A stretch of DNA of 64,000 nt from positions 124,001 to 188,000 of the forward strand of contig JAWKLK010000009.1 of NCBI GenBank assembly GCA_041392785.1, in the 5' to 3' direction. Below the pieces are notes generated by a model. The model saw nothing but the letters and a program-made list of their open reading frames with translations, was not told where the DNA came from and did no database searches. Shown piece by piece: positions 10,694 to 21,193 of the stretch. The translations under genes were made by a program, and so were the position numbers. How positions within the stretch are numbered: position 1 is the stretch's first letter; each line of letters starts with the position of its first letter. Source of the DNA: OLB9 sp041392785. GTDB taxonomy: Bacteria > Bacteroidota > Bacteroidia > Chitinophagales > Saprospiraceae.

Positions 10694-11644
10694 TTAGAAA
10701 TATCTTGGGTTAACGATGATAGTTTTTATAGATCTAGGTATAAAGTTGTAGCTGATGATAGCTTCCAAGCTGCCATTTTCAATTTTCCTGATCTTTGAAA
10801 GTCCTGCATCATAAGCAAAACCCAACATAATTTGGTCAGAAACCTGCAGTCCCACTATAAAATCTAATGACTCACCTAAATCTCCAGTTGCACCGCCACT
10901 TCTATATGTTGTTCCAAATGAATATTTATTTTTATAGGTAGCACTGATGTTAAAATCCATTGTGATTGGCGCAGATTCTGCTGCACGAATAAGGAGTTGA
11001 GGTGTGAGTCTTACATCATTATTTACAATAAAAGTCCCACCTGTCATGACGAATACATGCCTTACTTCATTGGAAAAAAGATCATTATCATCAAAATCAA
11101 GATCCGCACGTATCATCCTTGGTACAGACAAGCCCAAATAATATTTATTAGTATTAAAATATAACCCAAAACCGGCATTGAAAAGTCTTTTATTTACCTT
11201 GCCTATAGGAATGCTTGGATCATTGGATAATCCATGAATAGCAAAAAGACTTTGGTCAGTATAATCCTGACTGTATTCCCTGCCTGATGCATTTATACCC
11301 ATACTCAATACGCCATTACCTAATATAAACTTATAGGCATAGGACATTTCGTATGTGATTTTATCAGTGATGCCGAGAGATTGGTGCTCAATATTTGCTC
11401 CAATGCCCAATTTTTTTGCAATCCTACCAAAATTAACTGTTAATGCTTGAGCTTTCGGCGAACCGGGAAAACCTGACCACTGATCCCGATATAGTAAGGC
11501 CATATTAGTATATGACTCATTGCCGGCATAACCTGGATTTAGTGCTAATTTGGTATACATAAATTGTGTATACAATTGCGATTGCTGTCCATAAACAACA
11601 ACAATAGAAAGTAAAAAACCGATCAATAAAAAAGCTCTCATCAT
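10694..11644 (-). CDS. PorP/SprF-family type IX secretion outer-membrane protein
   Basis: A 316-residue protein with a signal peptide ending near VVVYGQQ. The PorP/SprF signature follows: QLYTQFMYTKLALNPGYAGN at about residues 22-42 and YRDQWSGFPGSPKAQ at 52-66. The rest is a predicted beta-barrel ending in an aromatic residue. Family members interact with the T9SS machinery and with large CHU_C (type B) cargo. Its start overlaps the stop of the upstream CHU_C gene as ATGA, and the OmpA gene follows after two bases, so the three form a translationally coupled operon. Confidence 0.93.
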   Translation of the reverse strand: MMRAFLLIGFLLSIVVVYGQQSQLYTQFMYTKLALNPGYAGNESYTNMALLYRDQWSGFPGSPKAQALTVNFGRIAKKLGIGANIEHQSLGITDKITYEMSYAYKFILGNGVLSMGINASGREYSQDYTDQSLFAIHGLSNDPSIPIGKVNKRLFNAGFGLYFNTNKYYLGLSVPRMIRADLDFDDNDLFSNEVRHVFVMTGGTFIVNNDVRLTPQLLIRAAESAPITMDFNISATYKNKYSFGTTYRSGGATGDLGESLDFIVGLQVSDQIMLGFAYDAGLSKIRKIENGSLEAIISYNFIPRSIKTIIVNPRYF

Positions 11645-14600
11645 TTTTGAATAATTAAGAATCCATTGATTGGCTTAGCGATACCGTTTATTTCCAAAAT
11701 ATAGAAATAGGTACCAACCGGAAGTGCTTCATTTTTGTAAGTGCCTTGCCAATCATTTTTGTATGGTGAACTTTGATACACTTCATTACCCCACTCATTA
11801 AAAATTGTCAAGGTATTAGCTTCATATTTTGCATTCAACAAACAAGGAATTAAGAGTTCATCATTGATTCCATCGCCATTGGGAGTTATAATATTGGGTA
11901 CTCTGCAAGCTATGTCATCATCATAATGAAGGGTGACACTTGCTTCATCACACAATTCACAAAACTCACTGCAGATAGTATAGGTCATGACCACTTCCTG
12001 TATTCCGGCTATATCTGGTGTATATACAATTTCATTATTATTAATCTCTGCATTACCTACATTGACAGTAACCGACACGAGCTGGCCATTAGCCAAGATA
12101 TCATCATTCTGTAATACTGGTAAAGTCACAATATTATCATATCCAATAGTAAACACATCATTGACAGCTGTGGGTGTTATCTCTTTTAAGATATAAATAG
12201 TATCAATTGAATAGTCTCTACAGCCAACGCTGCTATATGACAAATAGGCTACATTGATCCCATCATCTATACCAGATACAAAAGTAGTTCGACTATTTGG
12301 TGCTGAGAATTGTATATTTTCGTCACCAGAAAACCAATTGTAGGAAATAGATGGTGAATCATGTACTGCTGTAAGTTGAATATTTTCATTCGGACAGACC
12401 ACTAAATCTGAATTTAATGCCGTGGCTTTAATATTTGGTGGTGCATTTTTATTTACCACAATAGATTGGGATGCCGAAGATTGACAATTTCCTATAGAAG
12501 CGCGAATGTAGAAATAATTAGATCCGTTTTGCCAAATATAGTTTGGAGGAATGTCAAAACAATTGTCCTGTGTTTTAACAACTTCTTGCCCATTTACATC
12601 ATACAAAACATTTGTGGATCCAAGATGCACGGTAATGGGATTAATGCAAATTCGAGGAAATAAAGGATCTGTGTCACAAATGTCAAAGGACTGAACTACT
12701 GGTTCTGGGGTTGTAATTTCTGGCATCACAATCACTTCAACAATAGAGCTGTCCATGGATCTGCACCCATTTGACGATATATAAAGCGAGTACGCCCCAC
12801 TTTTTTCTTGGGAGGCATTTACAATTTTAGGATTAGGTAGTGTTGACGTAAAATTATCAGGACCTGACCAGACATATAGCATATTCTGATAATTCGGCGC
12901 TTTTAATTCAAAATCAGAGCCAAAACACACTGGATTAGGCAACACATCGAAAGTTGGATTAGGTGGCAAAGCATTAACTGTGATGTATATGCTATCTGAT
13001 AGCACTGATTTACAACCATTCAAAGATTGTGATACTGCATAAAATCCTGAATGACTTGGACTTACAAATAAAATATCTATAAAACCAGTATCGGTAGTGA
13101 CAGCGCCAAGTGGTGTCTGCCAAATAAATTTTGACCTAGCATCTTCATTGGCCGTCAACAATATATTTTCACCAGAGCAGATACTAGTATCACCCATAAT
13201 TATAGGCCTAATCGGTCTTATCGTAAAGCTTACATCAAGTGTAGATGCTTCAGAATTGCATCCATGATTACCCACAATAAGTGAATATTCACCACTTTTA
13301 ATTTGCGTTATAGGCGCAATCACAGGATTTCGGTCAGAACTGGTAAATCCATTTGGCCCAGCCCATTGATAGGAATAGCTAGGATCATCTGGGAATACTG
13401 ACGGACTTAATATAATTTCATCTCCTTCGTCCATACACAAATTTCCATCATGACTCAGGGCCGTTACTTTTGGTACAGATGTGATATCCACTGAAGTGCT
13501 TACAGAATTGGTACACCCTGACGGTGTGGAAATTGTCACAACATACACACCAGTTTTACCTAAAGTTTTTGGATTAAAAACATTAGGAATATTAGTTATA
13601 GGACCTTGCCATTTATAAGAAGCATCCGGTATAAATGAAGCTAAAAGTTGTAATGAATCCCCTTCGCAAATGGGGCCGTCATATGAAACACTTACATCTG
13701 TTAAATCTTCAATAGTTACATTCTTGGATTGAGAGAGCGGAGATGCACAATTGCCTTTTATAGCTCTTACTTGCCATTCGCCTTCAAAATTAGATTGTAC
13801 ATCCGTAAGGTTAAGAATATTTTGTTGTGTAACCCTAAATACAGTACCGTTTAATATCCATTCAAATTTGTCTGCATTGGAAGCATTTGATGATGTAAGA
13901 ATCATATTACCATTTTTGCAGAAGACAGCATTTCCTGTGATAGTTGGTGCAGGTGGTCTCTCAAAAACCGTTACGATAATTGCGGCAGTATCTGACACAC
14001 ATTCTCCATTCTTAATCACCAACAAATACTTACCCTCATTTGCCTTCGTAACATTTGAAATCATTGGTGGCGTTTGTCCTAGATGTGCATATCCAGATGG
14101 GCCACTCCACATAAAGCTATAATTTGGATTTGAGACGGAGGTGCTAAAAGTAATATTGTCCCCTTCACAAGGTGTAAGAAAAGTGTCATCCACAGCAACA
14201 ATAGGCTGCTTTAGCACTGTGATTTTCACTACAGCAGACGGATCTGATACACAGTTTGGTCCATCTACAATAACATAATAAAAATGCACCCCAATAATTG
14301 GTGTGACCATGATTTCATTATTAGAATTTTCCGCTATCAAAATGCCTGTAGGATAAATACCCTCATACCACTTATAAGTGATGTTTCCACTATAATCTGT
14401 AGCTGATAAGACTACTTGTTCTTCTTCGCAAAATATTGCATTCGATGGAGTCACTATTGGTTTGGTGATTGGATTAATATTTACAACGACTGAACCTTGA
14501 GCTGTACAGCCATTGTAGCCAGTTACTGTCAAAATATAAGTACCGTTATAAATCGTGGTTGCATTTGGCACTTCGGGATTTTCGGTAAAAAACTCAATAG

Positions 14601-17600
14601 AATTCGGCCCTACCCAATGATATGATAACAAACTCTTATCTGCTGTTTCTACATTCGCTTTGAACTTTAGCGTGTCATTTGCACAGAGTCCGGAAGAATA
14701 CGTTGGTTTAATTTCTTTGGTAAATATTCTAACATGACTACTGCAAGAATCTACATTTTCAAATTCATCTTTGACATACAAAGTGATTACTCTATCATCT
14801 CCAATATCATTACAACTTATTGAAGCAGGCAATGTAAATCTATCAGTTATTCTACAATTATCCATACTTTCATCATCAAATATTGTAGGATCAATTTGAG
14901 TAATAACAGTTCCTGATGGGTCAGCAAAAATGACAGCATCTTTACATCGTGCTACAGGAGCAATTGTGTCCAGAACCATTACATTAAACTGACAAGATGA
15001 AAGGTTGCCAGCATTGTCTTCTGCATACAAAGTTATAGTATTTGTGCCAGCATTAAGGCTTAGCGATTCGCTTATGGCATCTTGTGGTAAAACATACTGT
15101 GGTATATCCGTTGCACCGTTTACTTTTATCTGGAAATTTACATCTGAATAATTCAATCTACCTTGTAAGTAAGAAACATTATCTAATGTCTGGGCAGATG
15201 TCACGTAAAGGACTGCATGGATATATAAAGACTTGGTTGTTACTTTTATGTGGCACAGCTGCCAATGTTACTTGTTTATTGACAATCCAAGTATTGAATA
15301 ATGCAGCGGGAATATAAAATGTGGATATACTTAGATCACATTCATTTGTAGTTGTTCCTGGGTTGGTATTGCCTATGAAATAACCTCCAGGCCCATAGAT
15401 CTCAAAATAAGCATCTGTACTATAATTATTACCATTAAAATATATTTCCAATAAAACATCATTTGACATATGCTTCATTGCAAATACATTATTGAAAATC
15501 AATTGCTTGCTCCTTGCTTCATGTTTATCTGTGGCTGCATTAAATTGAAATGTGATAAGAGCCGCTTCTTTTGATAATGGGGATATTGCATCATAAGAAA
15601 CATTACCTCCACAGGATTCCATCACTTCAATATCCAATGGAATGACAACTTGTTTTGAACAAGAATCTGGAGCAACAAACACTTCCTCAACATCATGGCA
15701 AAGGATTTTTGGTGCTATAGTATCTCTAATTTCTATTGATGTGATACAGTAAGACGTATTCAACGCACAATCCGAAAATCCAAACTTTATTTCGTGGTTG
15801 CCGGCACTCAAATTAATGCTTATTGAATCATCTCCTGAAGCTATCGCAATTAAGCCTCCTTCATCTATTGTATACCATTTTTCAATAGCATTTGTGACTT
15901 CCACTTCATACATCAAGGAGGTTTCAATAAAACTACCATTACAAATGTCATTTATAGACAATATAGGATTATCCAAAACAATATTTGGCACAAATTTCAA
16001 GGTGATAAATCCATCTTCTTGCCATTGGGTGAGTTTATCCTTATTTAAAATGACTTGAATATCTGCTGATGCACACTGTCCAATTCCTGTAGGTGTTGTA
16101 CCTAGAATTGTGCCATCTTCATCCAAAATATTAAAGAATTCAGTAGCATCATCAATATCAAGGTTTACCAATTTTATATTTACTACACCATCTGAAAGAA
16201 TACTACTATTTGGGCTAATCGGTCCAATTTTGATGGTAGCTTCGTTGATGATAGATTCTTGATTACCTGGATTATTTGATGTCATTAAAACTCTATTTGT
16301 GCGAATTATTGGGGACTCTTCATCCACACAATTATCTGTTGCCTTAGGTACAGGAAGTGAAATTATTTTGGAACAGTTCTGAGCATCAGCAAAAAGTACC
16401 ATATCTTCACTACATTCAATTATGGTGGGTTGTATTGTGTCAACTATACCAATTATCGCTGAAGTTGCAGAAGCATTGCCACAAGTATCATGATATACTA
16501 CATCCAGTTGCAACGATGCCAAATATCCCAATAGATCTGAAGGACAAGCATTAGAAGGAAATGTGGTCGGTAGTAACCCAGGATAAGTACTTTCATCTTC
16601 GATATCATAAGTGCCATGTGATGCTATAAAATACGAAATTGGATCACAAACTTCATTAGCTTCAGAATAGCCTTTATTCTCAATCCAAGAAACCAATGAA
16701 TCTTGAATAACTAAACTATTTTCACAAGAGATTGCTAAATCCCTCGCATCGGTAATGATGATAGGCTTTTGGTTATTATTGATATATAAATTTTGAAAGA
16801 TAGTATCTCTATTATCACAAGCATCTGATACAAAATAAGTTCTTTTATATTGGCTAATACATCCTTCAAAGATTAAAGAATCATTGAAAGTCACTATACT
16901 TTGACCACAAAAATCATTAACACTAATCAAAGACTGAGTCTTAAGCGAATCATAAGCCGAACAACTCATATTTTGATCAACATTGCTCTCAACTTTGGGA
17001 GGAATAGTATCAATTACCGTCAAAGTTTGTTGATGTGTTACACTATTATTACATGCATCACTAACCACCCAAGTTCTTATCAAAGTGTAATTATAATGCC
17101 CACAACTCAAAGTATCTTGATCCTGAGTACTGGATGTCGAGAATGCTATTTGTGGAGATCTATCACAATAATCTTGTATCTGTATACTTGGGATCGGAAT
17201 ATTATGACAATCCACTACCGTGTCTTCTGGGCTGAAAATAAATACTGGAGCAATATCGTCGTGTACTGAAAAGGTGGTCGTGCCAGGAGTTCTTACTTCA
17301 TTGCCACAGTCATCCAAGGCAAAAAAGTTGATATTTAGCCGCCAATCGCATATGCTATCTGGAATCATAGGATAAGGGCCGGAATCAATTAAACCTGAAC
17401 CACTCTGGATACTGATATTATTTTGGGATATACTATATAAAAATCTCGTCCACCTTATCGGTTCACTACATGCGTCAGTTGCTATATAGCCACCTTTGTT
17501 TTTAATCCAATTGATTAAGGTATCTCTAATACCCTGTACACAGGAATGGGAAACATTAGGAACCACATTAATTGTTGGCGAGACATCATCAATTGTAAAA

Positions 17601-18013
17601 AATCTTGCCTTCATGGGAAGGCTTTGGTTACCTGAACCGTCTACTGCATAGAATACGATAGACACAGATTTGGTATTACCGCATAAGGTATCAGATGACA
17701 TTTCAAATACCGTCAATGCAGAATCTAAAGTTATGTGTCCTACATAGGTGACTGCAATGCCAGAATCATCTGTTGCTTCGGCAAACCCACCTTGATTGTA
17801 CCATGTAGAAAGTTTTGATGTAAGATCAGTCTCCATACAGGCAAAACTGGTATCTCTACTCGGCGAAATGATAGTAGGTGGAGTGCTGTCTTGAGCAAGG
17901 ATAGCAACATTGATGCATTGAAGTAAAAAAAACACCAATGCATATCTACGGGATAAGCCGAAAAATAAAGCGAAGTAGATGTGATGAGTATTCCCCGAAA
18001 GGTGTGAGGTCAT
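11641..18013 (-). CDS. Giant HYR/PKD/Ig-like adhesin with type B (CHU_C) sorting domain, frameshifted near 15.24 kb
   Basis: Two frames make one protein of about 2,120 residues. The N-terminal part has a signal peptide and repeated HYR-like motifs (DTIPPKV, DTIQPTI, DTIAPKI followed by Cys and Asp). The C-terminal part holds about ten Ig/PKD-like repeats (FCKNGNMIL, YKWQGP, TGVYVVTI) and ends with the gliding-motility C-terminal domain (IITPNGDGINDE, FNEWGNEVYQ, LPVGTYFY). Deleting one A from the A4 run (T at 15244-15247 on plus) joins ...AAVPHK to VTTKSLYIHAVLYVTS without a gap. I prefer the ATG at 18013 over a TTG at 18025. It heads the operon with PorP/SprF and OmpA. Likely role: secreted, surface-attached adhesin. 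Confidence 0.85.
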
Positions 18014-18351
18014 GGTTATCAACAATATAGTTACTTACGTAAAAAACAATCAAAAATACTAGGGAAATTGATGCAAAAACATTGTAATATTTTGCAAATA
18101 TACGCAATAAATTAGAATTCAATCTTACTTCTTTTGATAGAACGGAGAATAAAGGCCTAATGGACATTTTTGATTTTCAATTTAAATAAATTTGGCTCAA
18201 TCTTTACTCTAATTATAATATTAATTAGCTTTACTCCAACTAATGTACTTTCCCTTAAAAAAATCAAATATTTCATATTTATTGAATATTTATATGTTGG
18301 TACAATCTACTACTATAGTCATTTATGGCGGCTAAAAATTCTGTTTCGTCT

Positions 18352-18639
18352 TCAATTAGGGTACCCTGAGTCAATGGATCTGTCCAACTTGGTGGTATTG
18401 TCGGCGGCGGATTGCTCGATGGCTTCGCCGTAAGATGCCAAAGGATTGTCCACTTTACTTGGGTCTGTGTTTCCAAGACCTAAACTGATCATATTTGGTA
18501 TATGAAGCGAAGGATATTTTGCTGCAATGTGTCCTAAGGTATTGCTGCCTTCATCACCATATAAGTGAGCATCAGGTAAATAGCCAATACCTACGCTGTC
18601 TAGGACGATGAGGATGACTCTGTTGGATTTTGTGTTCAT
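18352..18639 (-). pseudogene. deoB: 5' fragment of phosphopentomutase (deoB)
   Basis: From an ATG at 18639 the frame reads NRVILIVLDSVGIGYLPDA, YGDEGSNTLGHIA, then SLGLGN and DNPLASYGEAIEQSAADNTT. This is the N-terminal metal-binding segment of DeoB, with the catalytic Asp of LDSVGIG. After about 85 residues the similarity stops and the frame ends with unrelated residues. Intact DeoB is about 390 residues, so roughly the first fifth remains. The fragment lies directly downstream of a T9SS cargo gene and no other purine or pyrimidine salvage gene is near. Confidence 0.8.
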
Positions 18640-18677
18640 GTAGGAAGTGGGAAAATTTGGTAATAAATATTTAAATT

Positions 18678-19580
18678 TCAATCAATGAATACAATTTTGT
18701 TCATTTTAGATAGTTCATTACCTAAGGAAAGAACATATATACCTGATTTTATAATAAGTTCTGAAAAGTCTATTATTCCTTGATCATTAAGCACTCCAGA
18801 TGTTGCAAGCCGGCCCGAAACATCGTATAAATTGTAATTTTTATTGCCTAGAATCACACCATTGTTTACCACTAATTTACCTTTATTACTTATAGGGTTT
18901 GGATAAATTTTTATTTTATTATTTGACAATTCTATATCAAGATTATTGTTTAAAAATTCTAAAACAACGTCATCCACCCATAGCTGCCCCAAATTCAAAT
19001 TTTCTGCTTGGCCATCGTCGCTTTTAAATACAACTACTAAGGTATCATTGCTGCTTATTGAAGATGCATCATACTTTATTTTTACATAAGTATATGAATT
19101 GGAATGTCTAAGAGTGTCAGTAATTAAGTTTTCCAATTTCCTTACATTATTAATATATCTATAATGATATAATTTGATCAATCCATACCTGTTTGAAAAA
19201 TTACTTGAGTATTTGTACCAAAATGAAAGTTGTACACTTTGTTTATCAAATTTCAACCCATCTCCATTGTAGTCTATCATTCGATTTATAAAATTAACTG
19301 CAGCTTTTCCTAAAGTTATTGAAGAAGTTACATTGCTTCCAAAAACATCTAATGATTGAATCAATACAGCTTTACTACCCGAATGTGCGTCATTTGTTTG
19401 CAATACGCCTGGACGAATAAATTCTGTAAGAGCATTTGTAGTAGTCCATCCATCAGGTGTTTCGTATAAAAATGGTAAAGGTCTATTTTCCCTTGACCAG
19501 TTTTCAAATGAATATTCAAGTTGTGCGTGGATTCCAGAATATAAGAGAATTAAAGCTATTGATAAGATTAAACATTTCAT
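18678..19580 (-). CDS. Secreted T9SS type A cargo protein (carbohydrate-binding-like fold)
   Basis: A 300-residue protein with a signal peptide (MKCLILSIALILLYSGIHA). It then shows the pattern of jelly-roll or PCMD-like domains of Bacteroidota (FENWS, DGWTTTNALTEF, SGSKAVLIQS, LSFWYKYSS, LWVDDVVLEF). The last 75 residues are a type A sorting domain (IYPNPISNKGKLVV, YDVSGR, SGIYVLSL). It is probably exported and anchored or released by T9SS. The substrate is unknown. Confidence 0.8.
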   Translation of the reverse strand: MKCLILSIALILLYSGIHAQLEYSFENWSRENRPLPFLYETPDGWTTTNALTEFIRPGVLQTNDAHSGSKAVLIQSLDVFGSNVTSSITLGKAAVNFINRMIDYNGDGLKFDKQSVQLSFWYKYSSNFSNRYGLIKLYHYRYINNVRKLENLITDTLRHSNSYTYVKIKYDASSISSNDTLVVVFKSDDGQAENLNLGQLWVDDVVLEFLNNNLDIELSNNKIKIYPNPISNKGKLVVNNGVILGNKNYNLYDVSGRLATSGVLNDQGIIDFSELIIKSGIYVLSLGNELSKMNKIVFID

Positions 19581-19613
19581 TCTTTCTAATTTACAATTTT
19601 AATTTAATGGTCA

Positions 19614-21146
19614 TCAATCTTGAATATGCAATACTCGCCAAGCAATATTGTTATTTTTTCTGACATTTATTCTAACATCTTTCACTTCTGGTTCATAAAA
19701 AGGATCTTCTACTGAAACAATTTTGGCCAAAATATGAACAGCGTTAATTTCTACTCCAAGCTTTTTAATATCTGGAGAATTCCATTTCAAAACTTTAGTT
19801 TTGGATGTTAATTCTTGGAAATCATTCAAATCCACAGATCCAATTTTACCACCTACTAATATGCTATCATTTCCTACTTTCACATATTTATCCACCCAAT
19901 CATCATCCCATGACAATCCAGTAATTGGTAATGAAAAATATAATTCAAGATTTGCATTTTTTATAGTCTGACACCCCAAATTATCGACATCGATGTATAA
20001 AAAGTTTTCTTTTCCAGCAATTACACTTTGATTTTCCTTGACATTATCGTCTGAATTCCTGTTGATGATAGCGGGACTTTCCCATTCGTTTTTGTTATTT
20101 GGGTTAGGTTGGAGTCCTAAGTCTGATTCATCATCTCGGATGACTAAATCCCCTAATCCACCATCAAGACTGAAATTTGAAGTACCGTCTTTACAATCTT
20201 TAAAATAGTCATTGATTAGATTTTCTAATGAACATAATGTATTACTATCCTGTCTTTTATCATTATACAAATTTAGTCCTGTTTTCCAGAATTCTCTTAT
20301 AAATTCATATGGATTAGAAGTTTTATAAATGGTTGGATTGACTTTTAATATGGTATCCATAAGGCTTGTGACCAATTCAGGTCCAAGATTAGAATTCAGA
20401 TGAATATGAGTTAAAAATGTAGAAAAAGCATTTCTAGATGTATTGCTATTCACTCCATTCCCAATAAAACAATGGTCAGCAGCATTTGTAGAAAACTCAA
20501 AGCCTCCTGGGCCAGTTAAACCATAATGATTACAAATAGGGTCTTTACCAATTTTTCCTAATTTTTTTTGGGATAAATAGTCAATATAGCCATTGTACAA
20601 AGCACTTGGTGTTGCCGATATTGCTCCACCTTCCCTTTTTTGGTAGTCGATAATGGCAAAAGCTAACCAAAATTCATCCATTGCAGCAGGTTTATTAAAG
20701 CCTTTACCAAATTGAATAACACCTTGAGAAAACCCAACAAAATCACCAGAAATATCAACATTAATTTTTAATGGTGGTTCATAATATATTTTATTCCCAA
20801 ATGAGTCTATTTGAGAAAACAAATCCCTAATTTTTAGGAAGGCAAATGTTTTTGCATAATTTTCGGGATCATCCCATTCCCCATCGAACTGAAAATCAAA
20901 TTTATTCTGAAAGCTGGATTCCAAATCATTGATCCCATCTTCATTATATTTTAGGGGCGAGTTATAACCAAGTAAATTTTTGTTATTGATCACTCTGTAC
21001 GGTGCTTCCTTTGTAACCAATGCACCATCTCCAGGGTATCTCCAATACAACTTTGCAGTGCCCACTTTATCTTGTGATATGAGTGGGGACGTGATTAAGA
21101 TCATGAAGGCTATAGAAACACTTAATATTCTCATACAAATATTCAT
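19614..21146 (-). CDS. Secreted protein of unknown function
   Basis: A 510-residue protein with a signal peptide ending ITSPLISQ. The region from residue 130 to 300 (VIQFGKGFNKPAAMDEFWLAFAI..., NHYGLTGPGGFEFS, NAADHCF) reads like a globular enzyme-type domain faintly like gluzincin metallopeptidases, but no HExxH is present and I would not call it a peptidase. The end (ENFLYIDVDNLGCQTIKNANLELYF) resembles beta-sandwich modules of exported proteins. No C-terminal sorting domain is visible. It lies between two T9SS cargo genes on the same strand. Confidence 0.65.
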   Translation of the reverse strand: MNICMRILSVSIAFMILITSPLISQDKVGTAKLYWRYPGDGALVTKEAPYRVINNKNLLGYNSPLKYNEDGINDLESSFQNKFDFQFDGEWDDPENYAKTFAFLKIRDLFSQIDSFGNKIYYEPPLKINVDISGDFVGFSQGVIQFGKGFNKPAAMDEFWLAFAIIDYQKREGGAISATPSALYNGYIDYLSQKKLGKIGKDPICNHYGLTGPGGFEFSTNAADHCFIGNGVNSNTSRNAFSTFLTHIHLNSNLGPELVTSLMDTILKVNPTIYKTSNPYEFIREFWKTGLNLYNDKRQDSNTLCSLENLINDYFKDCKDGTSNFSLDGGLGDLVIRDDESDLGLQPNPNNKNEWESPAIINRNSDDNVKENQSVIAGKENFLYIDVDNLGCQTIKNANLELYFSLPITGLSWDDDWVDKYVKVGNDSILVGGKIGSVDLNDFQELTSKTKVLKWNSPDIKKLGVEINAVHILAKIVSVEDPFYEPEVKDVRINVRKNNNIAWRVLHIQD

Positions 21147-21193
21147 TTACTCAATTTAATTTAACTGGCATTAGATTTCAAATAAGTCAGTAA

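Noticed and set aside
17946..18167. 73-codon frame upstream of the giant adhesin
   Set aside because: It overlaps the start of the adhesin gene, and its hydrophobic, AT-driven composition matches no family; treated as intergenic.
19614..21146. M4/M36-type metallopeptidase
   Set aside because: Overall wording is faintly similar, but there is no HExxH zinc motif or downstream Glu ligand.
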